DNA of 64,000 bases from Micromonospora parathelypteridis (lineage in GTDB: Bacteria > Actinomycetota > Actinomycetes > Mycobacteriales > Micromonosporaceae). Made by a program: the position numbers and the translations under genes. The notes beneath the pieces are model-generated. The model ran no database searches and had not been told where the DNA came from. It saw only the letters and a program-made list of their open reading frames with translations. This document shows positions 26,775 to 36,386 of the stretch, piece after piece (positions within the stretch are counted from its first letter, which is position 1; each line of letters starts with the position of its first letter). Location of the stretch: assembly GCF_014201145.1 (NCBI RefSeq), contig NZ_JACHDP010000001.1, forward strand, positions 5,828,001 to 5,892,000, given 5' to 3'.

Positions 26775-28229
26775 GTGCCTTCCTCCCGTCGTACCTTCCT
26801 CGCGGGCGGCGCCGCCGCCGGCGTGGGCCTTGCCGTCGCCGGTGGGCTGCCGTCCCTCGCGCAGGCCAGCCCTGGCCGGCCACACTCGCCGGTCAAGGGC
26901 GGTCCCGTGCCCTTCCCGCCGCTCGTGGACGACCCCAAGGGGATCCTGGCCCTGCCGGAAGGCTTCAGCTACACGGTGGTGACCCGGACCGGCGTCACCC
27001 GACTCGACCGCGGCCAGGGCGTGACGCCGGCGGACCACGACGGCATGGCCGTCTACGACGCCGGCCAGGGCCGTTACACCCTGATCCAGAACCACGAGAT
27101 CGACCCGGGCGCCGAGTTCGGCGTACCGCACGTCAAGGGCACGGTGTACGACGCGGGCGCCGTTGACGCCGGCGGCTGCACCGTGATCAAGACCGACCGC
27201 GCGGGCCGTAACCTGGGTGAGTTCGTCGCCCTGTCCGGCACCATCTCCAACTGCGCCGGCGGGCCGACCCCCTGGGGCACCTGGCTCACCTGCGAGGAGA
27301 CCGAGGACCGCGCCGGCGACGAGTGGGAAGAGGGCGACCGGTCCGGCGTCTACCAGAAGGACCACGGGTACGTCTTCGAGGTCTGGGCCGACGGCAGCGC
27401 GGACCCGAAGCCGATCAAGTGCCTGGGCCGCTACTCCCACGAGGCCCTGGCGGTCGACAAGGACCGCACCAACATCTACCTCTCCGAAGACGCCGATGGG
27501 CCCAACGGCCTCTTCTACCGCTGGTCAGCGCCACGGGGCGTCAAGCTCGGCCCCGGCGTACTCACCCGCCTCGCACCGAACGCCGGCGTCCTCGCCGCAA
27601 TGCAGATCATCATGGACGACGGCTCGGTGCTGCCGGACGTCGCCTACCTGACCTCCGCCCAGTTGGGCCGCCCCTTCCCGGTACGGTGGATCGAGGTGCC
27701 GGACCGCGACGCGCGGCACAAGTCCGTGCGCGAGCAGTTCGCCGACGGACAGGTCACCCGGGGACGCAAGTTCGAAGGTGTGTGGAGCACCGACGAGGGC
27801 GTGTACGTGGTCAACTCCTACGCCTGGGAAGACGGTGACCTGCCGGCCGACGCCGCGCCGCACGACGGGATGGTCTGGTTCTACAACTTCAGGAACCAGA
27901 CCATCCAGCTGGTGACGTACTTCCCGCACCAGACGGCGTCGGAGGAGGGCACGCCGGTCAAGTACAACGACCTCACCTTCGACGGCCCGGACAACGTATC
28001 CGTCACCCCGTGGGGCAGCCTGGTGCTCGCCGAGGACGGCACCGGGGCCTCCCACGTGCTCAGTGCGACTCCGGGCGGGCCGACGTACGCGATCGCCCGC
28101 AACCAGCTCAACGATTCGGAGTTCTGCGGGCCGACCTTCACCGCCGACGGCAGGGTCCTCTTCGTCAACATGCAGGACCCGGGCCTCACCCTGGCGATCA
28201 CCGGCCCGTGGGAGAAGTACCTGGGCTGA
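26775..28229 (+). CDS. PhoX-like (DUF839) secreted phosphatase family protein
   Basis: I place the start at the GTG at 26775, nine bases after AGGAG. It leads directly into a Tat-type signal, SSRRTFLAGGAAAGVGL; 484 residues. The rest matches the PhoX/DUF839 beta-propeller family: DHDGMAVYD, the NHEIDPGAEFG block, SNCAGGPTPWGTWLTCEET and ENGL-like DGPNGLFYRW. Family members are Ca/Fe-dependent alkaline phosphatases exported folded. Whether this one is a true phosphatase is an inference. No Pho box was identified by eye. A hairpin follows the stop. Confidence 0.9.
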   Translation: MPSSRRTFLAGGAAAGVGLAVAGGLPSLAQASPGRPHSPVKGGPVPFPPLVDDPKGILALPEGFSYTVVTRTGVTRLDRGQGVTPADHDGMAVYDAGQGRYTLIQNHEIDPGAEFGVPHVKGTVYDAGAVDAGGCTVIKTDRAGRNLGEFVALSGTISNCAGGPTPWGTWLTCEETEDRAGDEWEEGDRSGVYQKDHGYVFEVWADGSADPKPIKCLGRYSHEALAVDKDRTNIYLSEDADGPNGLFYRWSAPRGVKLGPGVLTRLAPNAGVLAAMQIIMDDGSVLPDVAYLTSAQLGRPFPVRWIEVPDRDARHKSVREQFADGQVTRGRKFEGVWSTDEGVYVVNSYAWEDGDLPADAAPHDGMVWFYNFRNQTIQLVTYFPHQTASEEGTPVKYNDLTFDGPDNVSVTPWGSLVLAEDGTGASHVLSATPGGPTYAIARNQLNDSEFCGPTFTADGRVLFVNMQDPGLTLAITGPWEKYLG

Positions 28230-28243
28230 CGGAGTCAGACCGA

Positions 28244-28280
28244 CCGGTGGGGATCAGGTGATCGGCCTGGTCCCCACCGG
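28244..28280 (+). terminator. Hairpin after the PhoX-like gene
   Basis: 15-base arms CCGGTGGGGATCAGG and CCTGGTCCCCACCGG with one mismatch and a seven-base loop, 14 bases after the stop codon. Confidence 0.65.
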
Positions 28281-28386
28281 CTACCCGGACGCGGTTGCCC
28301 GCACGCCGAGCACCAACGGACCCGCCCGTTCGTCGGACCTGGCGGTGAATCCGGTTGACCGGCGGTCGGCCCCGGGATCGTCGAGA

Positions 28387-28752
28387 ATGGTAGGGGTGGC
28401 GCCCGCCTTCGTCCTGCACCAGCATCGCAAACCACGACCGCACTTCGACCTGCGGCTCGAAGAGGACGGTGTGCTGCGCTCGTGGGCGGTTCCTCGTGGC
28501 CTGCCAGACAGCCCCGGCGACAATCGGCTCGCGATCGCGGTGCCTGATCACCACCTTGATCACCTCACGTACGAGGATGCCGACAAGTCGATTGCCGACA
28601 TTGGCAGGTGGGAGGAGCACGACCGCACCGACCGCCGGATGCTGTTCACGCTGCACGGCCGCACCGGCTCCAGCCGATACGCGCTCATCCGCACCAGCGA
28701 GGGGTGGCTGCTCCACCTGACGAAAGAGCAGCCCTCAGAGGGGCGTGGCTGA
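28387..28752 (+). CDS. Stand-alone LigD-type 3'-phosphoesterase domain protein
   Basis: 121 residues from the ATG at 28387. The sequence FVLHQHRKPRPHFDLRLEEDGVLRSWAVPRG carries the two His and Asp residues of the phosphoesterase domain found at the N-terminus of the NHEJ ligase LigD. WLLHLTK resembles the WLLIK end of the domain. In LigD it trims 3' ends during double-strand break repair. Here it is single and short, compared with about 130-180 residues for most copies. No Ku or ligase gene is beside it. The start is not certain. Confidence 0.82.
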   Translation: MVGVAPAFVLHQHRKPRPHFDLRLEEDGVLRSWAVPRGLPDSPGDNRLAIAVPDHHLDHLTYEDADKSIADIGRWEEHDRTDRRMLFTLHGRTGSSRYALIRTSEGWLLHLTKEQPSEGRG

Positions 28753-28954
28753 ATCGCCCGCGAGCGCACCGTTTCTCTGGCTGCCGGCCGAGCCGGAACC
28801 GGCCAGCTCAAGCCCGCAGTGTCACGACGATTCCGGTTCAGCCACTGAGATCCCCCGAGGCCGCCGGGCTCGTGGTGCGCGGCGTGCCCGCCCGTAGAGC
28901 GCCTCAACGGATGTCCAGGAAGTTTCGCCAGTGCGTTGGGCCTACGGAGCCGAG

Positions 28955-29650
28955 TCAGCCGCGGGCGGTGGGCGCGGCAACGATGGGGCCGTTGACCTCC
29001 CGTAGCCGGGAGAAGAACGCCGAAAGTAGGAAGACCGCGAAAATCAACAGGTTGAGGATCCACCGGGGATCGTCGACATGCAGCGCTGCGGTGAACTGAT
29101 CCTTCTCCGCCGCGGTCAACACCGCCGTGGACCGCTCTGCCGCGGCGAAGTCCAGGCGGTCGGGGGCGAACACGAGGTAGGTCCAGATCCGGTGGACGAA
29201 ATAGAGCGCGGCCGCGGTGACGAAGAGGATCCGGCGGGTGCCGGGACGCCATCCGAGGACCAGCAGAACCGGGATGATGACGAGTTCGGTGGGGACGTTC
29301 GCCGCGATCGCGATGGGAATGCTAGGCAGGAACATCGTCACCATCGTCTCCCCGGTGATCGAGGAGCTATCCAGCGCGGTTCCCAGCATCATCAGCCCGA
29401 TGGCGCCGCCGAACGCGAACAGTGCCATGGTTACGCAGCCCAGCGCGACGAGGCCGTCCTCCGCCCAGGCGCTCAGCGCCGGTCTGCGGCTGATCCAGCG
29501 CGCGGCGAGCCAGATGAGGACCGCCCATCCGGCTCCGATCAGCAGTGCGATCGGCAGTGGGACGAACTCCATCAGGGACAGACCTTGCACCACGACCGTA
29601 AATGCCGCGACGAGGGCGAACGACGCGATCCAATCAATACGCTGCTTCAT
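28955..29650 (-). CDS. Six-helix membrane protein of unknown function
   Basis: 231 residues with about six hydrophobic stretches (residues 8-28, 31-50, 66-90, 103-130, 140-158 and 200-218). No enzyme motif is recognisable. It follows a membrane-anchored LuxR-type gene by 72 bp on the same strand and may be co-transcribed with it. A sensor or partner role is possible but not shown. Confidence 0.75.
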   Translation of the reverse strand: MKQRIDWIASFALVAAFTVVVQGLSLMEFVPLPIALLIGAGWAVLIWLAARWISRRPALSAWAEDGLVALGCVTMALFAFGGAIGLMMLGTALDSSSITGETMVTMFLPSIPIAIAANVPTELVIIPVLLVLGWRPGTRRILFVTAAALYFVHRIWTYLVFAPDRLDFAAAERSTAVLTAAEKDQFTAALHVDDPRWILNLLIFAVFLLSAFFSRLREVNGPIVAAPTARG

Positions 29651-29722
29651 GCCCCCGGACGCTAGGAGGGACCGCCAGGTAAGGCATCTGCCGAACGGTC
29701 TACCGGCGGTTTAAAAGTGGGT

Positions 29723-30226
29723 TTAGTCGAGCAGACCGGCCTCGCGGGCGTGCGCAACGGCCTGCAGACGGCTCGCCGCCTCGAGCTTGCGGAAGATGTG
29801 GTTGAGGTGCGCCTTCACCGTGCCGGGCGCGACGAAAAGCATCTTGGCGATCTCCGCGTTCGTGTGGCCGGCTGCCAGGTGGTGCAGCACCTCCAGTTCG
29901 CGCGAGCTGAGCGTCTCGGCGGGCTTGCGCTGCACGGCGACCGGCGGCGGACCCTGGGCGGCGACGAGTACGGGCAGATCTGCCGGTGCCGCGTAGGCCC
30001 GAGACGGGGCCGCAGGGACCCAGCGGACGGCCAGCACCGCAATCGCCAGCACGAACGCGCCGAAAATCGGGATCACCCACCATTGTCCGCTGCCGTGCTC
30101 CACCATCGCGAACGACAGCCCAACGATGACGATCGCCCAGACGAAACAGCCGACCAGCACGGCGGCGATGGACAGGCGCCTGCGGATGGACGGTAATCGG
30201 AGCCAGGCGGTGACGCGCATCGGCAA
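29723..30226 (-). CDS. Membrane-anchored LuxR-type HTH regulator
   Basis: 167 residues. Two hydrophobic helices (about 17-40 and 50-68) come first, and the C-terminal 60 residues are a canonical LuxR/GerE domain: LSSRELEVLHHLAAGHTNAEIAKML and GTVKAHLNHIFRKL. No receiver domain is present. A HTH tethered to the membrane suggests control by membrane state or by the partner membrane protein encoded downstream. About 220 bp upstream, before the next gene's end, contain nothing recognisable. Confidence 0.88.
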   Translation of the reverse strand: MPMRVTAWLRLPSIRRRLSIAAVLVGCFVWAIVIVGLSFAMVEHGSGQWWVIPIFGAFVLAIAVLAVRWVPAAPSRAYAAPADLPVLVAAQGPPPVAVQRKPAETLSSRELEVLHHLAAGHTNAEIAKMLFVAPGTVKAHLNHIFRKLEAASRLQAVAHAREAGLLD

Positions 30227-30447
30227 CTCCCCGAGGTCAGGAACCGCGTCGAGCCTAACCTGGGAACTCCTGCTTCTCGACGTGCTCCACCTTGAGGTTG
30301 CGGTGGCCGGCCACAGCTACCGATCTGCCACGGATCAGAACCTCAGGTCAGGCCCGGGGCGCCTTACGATGCGTCAAGATCAGGTGCGTGCTCATGCCGC
30401 TGAACGGGCGGAACGCTCGGTCGCGCACCGGTGCCGCCGGGACAGGT

Positions 30448-32607
30448 TCAGGTGGCCAGTCGTACGTGCGACTGGGTAGTGGTCGCTTCGATGTCCCACC
30501 GTACGCCGAAGGCCGATACGTTGGTCATCTGGATTCGCCCGATCTCGGGTGGGATCTTGGGGTTGAGGGTGAGTCGACCGTTCTTGGGTTCCGTGCCGAG
30601 CATCGTGCGCAGAAAGAGGAGCGGTGCCGCGCTGGCCCAGGCTTGCGGATTGCAGGCGGTCGGGTACGGGACTGGCGCGCGCCCGAAGGATCGGTCGTAG
30701 CCGGAAAACGCTTCGGGGAGGCGGTGTTCGGAAAATTGCGAGGCATCGAGCATTGCCATAATGATCCGATTGGCCTCCTCGCGGAAGCCGTACCGGGCGA
30801 GACCACAAGCAGTGATTGAGTTGTCGTGCGGCCAGACGGTGCCTCGGTGATAGCCGATGGGGTTGTAGGCACGGTCGTCGGTGGAGGTGGTGCGGACGCC
30901 CCAACCGGAGAACAGTTGGTCGGACATGAGGTGGCCGGCGATGATGGGGGCGCGTTCGGCTGGGACGATGCCGCTCCAGAGCAGGTGGCCCATGTTGGAG
31001 GTCATCATGTCGATCTGGCGGTTGTCGCCGTCGAGGCCGAGGGCATAATAGCCGCCACGCTCATCGATCCAGAAGTCATGGTTGAACCGGTGGTGGAGCT
31101 CCGCCGCCTCGGTACGGAGTCGAGTGGCGAGGGTAGGGTCGTTGAGCGGCCCCTCAGCGAGTTCCGCGAAGCGGATTTTGGCGTCGTACGTGTACCCCTG
31201 AATCTCGCAGGTGGCGATCGGCAGCACGGGCATCGCGCCGTTAGCGAACAGAATGCCGTCCCAGGAGTCGCGCCAGCACTGGTTGCCGAGGCCCTGCGGC
31301 GAGCGGGTGGCGTATTCGACGTAACCATCGTTGTTGCGATCGCCATACTCGTCGATCCAGCGCAGGGCGGCATAGGCGTTGTCGCGAAGCTGCTGAACGA
31401 AGGCGTCATCGCCGGTCCAGCGCCAGTATTCGGAGAGAAGAATCAGCCACAGTTGCGTGGCGTCGGCAGCGCCGTAGTAAGGGTTGTGGGGCTTGAGGCC
31501 CAGCTTGGTCAGCTCACCGGACCGGTACTCGTGCAGAATCTTGCCGGGTTCCTGGTCGGTGAAGTCGTCAAACTCGGTGGACTGATAACGGGCAAGGACG
31601 AGTATCGCGCCGCGCGCCAGATCCGACCCGCCGCCCATCGTCTGGTAAGCGGTGATCAATGTGTCTCGGCCAAAGATCGTCAGGAACCACGGCAGCCCGG
31701 CCGACAGCAACGCGACCGGTTCGTTCTTCAGACGCATCTCGGTCCGCAGCGCGGTCAGGTCCAACGCCGACTTGCGATAAACATTGCGCAGCAGGTCGGA
31801 ATCGGTCTGTAGGGCCGGTTTGGCGAGCTGCCAACGGGCAAGGGGATCGTCGTGCTCGACGTTGAAGGCCGTACCGAAACCTCGCTTCGCCGGCATGCTG
31901 AGCATCTCGTCGTAGCGCAGTGGGACCTGCAGGTCGCACAGCCATTCCTCGGTGGGCCGCAGGTGCAACTCCCACACCAACCCGTCATCCTTCACCTGGT
32001 CGGCCGGAGGATCCGCCAACACCTGTGTACGGGCCTCGAAGGTGCCGTTGCGGTACGAGAAGTCCAGCCGCGACCCGTCCTGAGCATGTGAACGGGTGAT
32101 GTGGTGGGAACGATCCCGAACAGTTTCCTTGATCTCGAACAGATCCGCGAAGTCCGTACCCACCGCCAACCGCACCTGAATCGACACCGGCTGCTCGGCG
32201 TACGACTGCAGCTCGATGCGCTCGTGCATTCCCTCACCGATGAACCGCCGCCGACGTATCCCGATGGCGTTGGCCGGCAAACCGGGAAGCTCGGGATTAG
32301 CCAGAAAAAACGCCGCCGAGTAATCCTCGACCGTACTCGCAGATAGAGTGAGCAGAGGAGCCCCACAGATCGTGAGCTCCCACCGATTCAGGAGACGGGT
32401 GTCCTCGTGCACCAACCCGCCGATCGAACCGGGAGGCACATCCCCCGCCGCGTTGGAGAACATGAACGTCCGGCGATCGAGCACACCAACCGCATCCGGC
32501 CCCAGTTCCGGCGGCAGATTCCGAACGGTCTCACTCGGTATGTCCCTGCGACGCGTGACATCGGGCATCGGATCAGCCGGAGTAGGCCGACGAGCTTCGT
32601 TCGCCAC
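30448..32607 (-). CDS. Glycogen-debranching/amylo-alpha-1,6-glucosidase-like protein
   Basis: I place the start at GTG 32607 (GGAAGG six bases upstream), giving 719 residues. The N-terminal part (about 40-235) is a debranching-enzyme N-terminal domain (GSIGGLVHEDTRLLNRWEL). The rest is an (alpha/alpha)6 glycosidase domain with GRDTLITAYQT, GNQCWRDSWDGI and GTVWPHDNSI, typical of this GH family. Such proteins hydrolyse glucans such as glycogen or sucrose-type glycans in the cytoplasm. Monocistronic; the exact substrate is not known. Confidence 0.9.
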   Translation of the reverse strand: MANEARRPTPADPMPDVTRRRDIPSETVRNLPPELGPDAVGVLDRRTFMFSNAAGDVPPGSIGGLVHEDTRLLNRWELTICGAPLLTLSASTVEDYSAAFFLANPELPGLPANAIGIRRRRFIGEGMHERIELQSYAEQPVSIQVRLAVGTDFADLFEIKETVRDRSHHITRSHAQDGSRLDFSYRNGTFEARTQVLADPPADQVKDDGLVWELHLRPTEEWLCDLQVPLRYDEMLSMPAKRGFGTAFNVEHDDPLARWQLAKPALQTDSDLLRNVYRKSALDLTALRTEMRLKNEPVALLSAGLPWFLTIFGRDTLITAYQTMGGGSDLARGAILVLARYQSTEFDDFTDQEPGKILHEYRSGELTKLGLKPHNPYYGAADATQLWLILLSEYWRWTGDDAFVQQLRDNAYAALRWIDEYGDRNNDGYVEYATRSPQGLGNQCWRDSWDGILFANGAMPVLPIATCEIQGYTYDAKIRFAELAEGPLNDPTLATRLRTEAAELHHRFNHDFWIDERGGYYALGLDGDNRQIDMMTSNMGHLLWSGIVPAERAPIIAGHLMSDQLFSGWGVRTTSTDDRAYNPIGYHRGTVWPHDNSITACGLARYGFREEANRIIMAMLDASQFSEHRLPEAFSGYDRSFGRAPVPYPTACNPQAWASAAPLLFLRTMLGTEPKNGRLTLNPKIPPEIGRIQMTNVSAFGVRWDIEATTTQSHVRLAT

Positions 32608-33072
32608 GACAAACCTTCCGACCGGGAAAGAAGACGGGACGTGCGCGCACCGCACAACTCACCGTAGCCCCGCCCTGCGGGTGTGGACGCCCGAACCGGG
32701 GTAGTCGGCCTCACGACCTCGTGCACGGTCGCCGCGAGGGCCAGTCACCTCATGGGCGGTGAGGTGCGGCTGGTACGGCTTTGAACGAATCCTCCCTCGG
32801 CGACAGCCAGCGCCGTTTGGGAAGGCGACCGTCGTCCATCCCGCCCGCTGACCGTGCATTTCCCGTGCTATGGCCCATCTCGGGCGCGGGGCTCTTTCGG
32901 GCCGCTGCCCGTCGGCGAGCGTTACGCGGATCGCGGGGTCGCCGGATCGGCACCGACCAGGCATGATCCACCATGCACCGAACCCGGCGGATCCTTACCC
33001 GTGCGACGAGATATGCGATACCCAGCTCAACTGGCCTGACGAAGCCTCGGCCGCGCCGCTCAGGAGAACACT
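32608..33072. other. Divergent intergenic region, no gene recognised
   Basis: About 465 bases between the glycosidase start and the next + strand gene. I find no convincing coding frame on either strand. It must hold both promoters; no clear palindrome stands out. Confidence 0.5.
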
Positions 33073-33774
33073 TTGCACTGCACGAAATGCGGTACCGAAC
33101 TCGAACACCTCGGCCAAGGCCACACGTGCCGGTCCTCGACGCCGCCGCCCGCGCTAAGGACAGCAGGTTGGAACGTCGCGACCTGGTTCGTAGTCGGGTT
33201 CGCCGTACTTTTCGCCCTAGCCGCGATCGCCGTGGCCGTCTTCGGTAGCATCCCGATCGACCGCTCCGGGCCGCTGCCCCCGTCCGACGCCGGCGCAGCG
33301 ATTGGTTTCGTCCTGGCCAACCTGATCCTGGTCGTCGCCATCATCGGCCTGGTTGTCAGCGGGCTGATCTGGGCACGCGGCACCCGCCAGCTCGCCGAGG
33401 CGCATGGCTCCTCCGGCCGCTCGTACAGCCGCCACTGGGGCACGCGCGTGTTCCCCTCCTGCATCGTCTTCAGCGCCGTCATGGCCTGGCTGGCTACCGA
33501 CCAAGCCGCCCCAGCCGTCCGGTCCGGCCAGGCGGCCCTGCGCACCCTCGGAGCCGCCGCGCTGGTCGGGGGCATGCTGCACAGCCGGGCGCGGATCCTG
33601 CGGCTGATCGCCCAAGTCAACCGAGTCGGCGCCGGGCACTACTCGCCGGTCGCCGGGCAAGACCCGGCGTGGCCGCTGTCGCCCACTCCGACCAGCGACG
33701 ACTGGAACGCCGGCCAATGGGACCCCGAGGTGCTGCGCGACATCGATGCCCGCCGCCACCGCGACAGAACCTGA
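33073..33774 (+). CDS. Zinc-ribbon plus membrane protein (DUF4328-like)
   Basis: 233 residues from a TTG at 33073 preceded by AGGAGA. It starts with a zinc-ribbon-like pair HCTKCG and later HTC, followed by four hydrophobic segments (about 33-57, 78-102, 125-140 and 150-165). The pattern WARGTRQLAEAHG and SRHWGTRVFP with a repeated helix resembles DUF4328 proteins of actinomycetes, which have no assigned function. A repeat-protein gene follows 128 bp on. Confidence 0.8.
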   Translation: MHCTKCGTELEHLGQGHTCRSSTPPPALRTAGWNVATWFVVGFAVLFALAAIAVAVFGSIPIDRSGPLPPSDAGAAIGFVLANLILVVAIIGLVVSGLIWARGTRQLAEAHGSSGRSYSRHWGTRVFPSCIVFSAVMAWLATDQAAPAVRSGQAALRTLGAAALVGGMLHSRARILRLIAQVNRVGAGHYSPVAGQDPAWPLSPTPTSDDWNAGQWDPEVLRDIDARRHRDRT

Positions 33775-33902
33775 TCTCACGGTGTGCCGGTCTTCAGCGC
33801 GACGACGATCGAGTACGGCTAGCCCGGGATCATCCGGTGTTCGTCCTTGCTCCGGCCGCAGGTGTGGCAGAACGAGCGGGGCACTGGACCAGGGTGCAGC
33901 CG

Positions 33903-35432
33903 ATGGTCGGTGATGCTTGGTTGGATCGGTGTTCGTCTCCCTCACTGCTGCTAGGCGGGCTGGCGCGGAATCCGGCAGCGCCGACCGACGTGCTGCTCCG
34001 GCTGGTAGAGAGGTGGCCGGAGCAGGTGTGCGAGGGGCTACGCCGCCGCCGCGAGCTGCCGCCGCCGGTGCGGGATGCGATGCTGCATCACCCCTCGCCC
34101 AGGATCCGTGGGGCGCTCGCCACCCATCCGCAGGTCGACCCTCTGGCGCGTGCCCAGCTGCTGGCCGACCCGGCGTGGCGGGTGAGACTTCGCGCGTTTG
34201 GCCGACCCGGTCAGGAACCGCTGCCTGACGACGTGCTGGTCAGGCTGTTGGCCGAGCTTGACGGTTCACCCTCCGACATGCCGTTCAGCCGCGAGGAGTT
34301 GATCGGCGAGTTGTTCGAGGCAATGGGGTATGACCGACATCTGTTTCGGCTGGCCGCCGCGCACCCTCGGCCGCGTGTGCGGCTATTCGTGGCCGGTTCC
34401 CTGTACTGGCTGGACGAGCGGTCGCGCCAGGCGCTGCTGGAGGATGAGGTGCCTGAGGTGCGGGAGGCCGCTGTGGCGTCCGTCGCGCACCGCGAGCAGG
34501 TGATGGAACCTGCCGATCTGCCGGACCAGCACTGTCACGCATTCTGGTACGTCCTGCAGCGTCCACTGTCCCGGGCGCTGATCGATCAGGTGCTCGCCAG
34601 CGGCGACGCGGCTGCGCTGCGGGTGATGGCCGAGAACCCGAGTGTCCCGCCGGACGTGGTCGAGACGCTGCTGCGTAACCCCGACCCGTCGGTCCGGCAG
34701 GCAGCCGCCGGCCGCGTCGACCTGAGCGGCGAACAGCTTGTCGGGCTCGCCACCGACCCAGCGGTCGAGGTCCGAACTGCGGTCTCCACCCATCCCGGAC
34801 TCAGCGAGTCGCAGCGGGCCAGTATCGACATCGACGTGACCACTGTGCCGGGCGACGGACACTTTGGCTCCGCGGACGTGCGCTGCCGTGGGATCCCATG
34901 TCCCGACGGCACCGCGCCGGAGCTCACCGATGCGCTGCGGTGGGCCTGTTCGGTCAACCCGCTGCTGCGCCGCCGAGCTGCCCGCAACGCCGAGTTGCCG
35001 GCGGAGGTCGTCGCGATACTCGCCGACGACTCCGACTTGGGCGTACGGGTCCTGCTCGCCCAGCACCACCCGGCCGCGTTGCCAGCACTGCTGCTGCGCT
35101 GCTTCCTCGAGTACCACTGCTGCGGCCGGGACCGGTTGAGTGAGCTTCCGCAGTTTCCTACCGATGGGATGGCCCGATTTTCCGACGACCCCGATCCGAA
35201 GGTACGACGGCTCGTCGCCCTCGACCCTCACGCCAGCCCCGAACTCGTCGACCGACTGAGCACCGACCCGAGCGTCACCGTGCGACAAGCGATGGCAAGC
35301 AGCCCACTTCTCCCGGCGCTGCGGATCGTCGCGCTCCTCAATGATCCTGAACTGGCCGAGGCCGCCGCGGCCAACCCGGCCCTGACGGTGGATCAGATGC
35401 ACCAGATCCTGGACGGGATGACCGCGGGCTGA
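33903..35432 (+). CDS. Leucine-rich-variant/HEAT-like repeat protein
   Basis: 509 residues from the ATG at 33903; the longer open frame upstream overlaps the previous gene and is not protein-like. The whole chain is a run of roughly 23-residue helical repeats with the pattern NPxxPxxVLxxLxxDPxxxVRxAAAxxP (for example NPSVPPDVVETLLRNPDPSV and DPHASPELVDRLSTDPSVTV). This is the variant leucine-rich/HEAT type that makes a solenoid for protein binding. There is no signal peptide and no catalytic motif. Partner unknown. Confidence 0.85.
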   Translation: MVGDAWLDRCSSPSLLLGGLARNPAAPTDVLLRLVERWPEQVCEGLRRRRELPPPVRDAMLHHPSPRIRGALATHPQVDPLARAQLLADPAWRVRLRAFGRPGQEPLPDDVLVRLLAELDGSPSDMPFSREELIGELFEAMGYDRHLFRLAAAHPRPRVRLFVAGSLYWLDERSRQALLEDEVPEVREAAVASVAHREQVMEPADLPDQHCHAFWYVLQRPLSRALIDQVLASGDAAALRVMAENPSVPPDVVETLLRNPDPSVRQAAAGRVDLSGEQLVGLATDPAVEVRTAVSTHPGLSESQRASIDIDVTTVPGDGHFGSADVRCRGIPCPDGTAPELTDALRWACSVNPLLRRRAARNAELPAEVVAILADDSDLGVRVLLAQHHPAALPALLLRCFLEYHCCGRDRLSELPQFPTDGMARFSDDPDPKVRRLVALDPHASPELVDRLSTDPSVTVRQAMASSPLLPALRIVALLNDPELAEAAAANPALTVDQMHQILDGMTAG

Positions 35433-35476
35433 CACCGGACGACCGGGGCGCACGTTGCCGACCGTCCCTGATGCCA

Positions 35477-35758
35477 CTACCAGATGATGATGCCGCCGTG
35501 TACCGCCTTGGCGCGCTTCACCGCGTGCCGCATGTTGGTCAGGTAAAGGAGGATGCGATCCGCGTCGTATCCCGTCGCGGGGGATAGTTGCTCGATGTTC
35601 TCTGCCAGGAGTACGCACTCCTGCTCGAAGGCGTCGAGCTGACCGGGCGGGACCTGGAGATTCCCATGGTTGTCGTCCGTGATGTCAGCAAGTTGCGGGA
35701 GGAACGTCGCGCCAAGACGCCGAGTCGCACGATACTGGTGGGTACCGCTGAACCTGAT
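35477..35758 (-). pseudogene. Protein-like frame lacking a start codon
   Basis: On the minus strand a 93-codon frame ends at TAG 35477. It encodes protein-like sequence, for example QLDAFEQECVLLAENIEQL and then DADRILLYLTNMRHAVKRA. It is preceded by an in-frame TGA, and its first residues (IRFSGTHQYRATRRLG) contain no ATG, GTG or TTG. The first codon could be an ATC where an ATG is expected. It is therefore a remnant with a mutated start, or a gene using a rare start. Family not recognised. Confidence 0.5.
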
Positions 35759-35784
35759 CGGGCCACGTCGCGCTCAGGGCCTCG

Positions 35785-36255
35785 TCAGGTAGCGGCGTTC
35801 GGGTGGGCGGTATCGGAGACGGATCCCGGCCTGTGCCCGGCTCCCTGTTCGTTCGTTCGGTGCAGGATCAGTTCCGCCTCCCGGCGGGCTGAGGCGACGA
35901 TTCTCTCGGCCTCGAGTCGCGCCTCGGCACGGTGGTCCGCGGCCTGCTCCTCGGCGAGTCGGAGGATCTGTTCCACCCGAGTGCTCAGGCCGCTGAGGGT
36001 TGGCCGTTCCCGATCCCGCCATCGTTCCGTGGTTTTTGCGGCCGTACCGGCGCCTGCTTGTTCGGTCTTCTCGTCACGATCGACCAGACCGTCCCCAATG
36101 AGGTCGGATTCCGTCGTGCCGACCAGGGAGAGTGCGACGCCGAGCGTGGCCAACGCGACGCCGGACCAGAGGGCAGCCGGCCCAAGGGATGGGCCGACTG
36201 CGGTGCCCACACCGAGCCCGAACAGGACGGCGGCAGTCTTGGCCGGCTTGCGCAC
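35785..36255 (-). CDS. Small membrane protein with DivIVA-like coiled coil
   Basis: 156 residues from a GTG at 36255 behind a strong GAGGAGG site. Two hydrophobic segments (about 6-26 and 30-46) come first. The second half is a charged coiled coil (STRVEQILRLAEEQAADHRA, ERIVASARREAELIL), like the C-terminal helices of DivIVA/Wag31-type scaffolds in actinomycetes. A role in membrane or cell-pole organisation is possible but unproven. It is divergent from the gene at 36387. Confidence 0.78.
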   Translation of the reverse strand: MRKPAKTAAVLFGLGVGTAVGPSLGPAALWSGVALATLGVALSLVGTTESDLIGDGLVDRDEKTEQAGAGTAAKTTERWRDRERPTLSGLSTRVEQILRLAEEQAADHRAEARLEAERIVASARREAELILHRTNEQGAGHRPGSVSDTAHPNAAT

Positions 36256-36386
36256 AGGTCCTCCTCGCGTGATGCGGTGGGCCGCTTCCGGTTCCAGCAT
36301 GCTGCACGCGTCAACCTGGTCGCGCCCGTCAGATGCGCGGGGATGCAGCCAACGACGTTCGCCTGGACCTACTACCCTCCGGACTT

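Noticed and set aside
25614..27440. 608-codon minus-strand frame
   Set aside because: Antisense or out of frame to the CDF and PhoX-like genes, with low-complexity arginine and glycine content.
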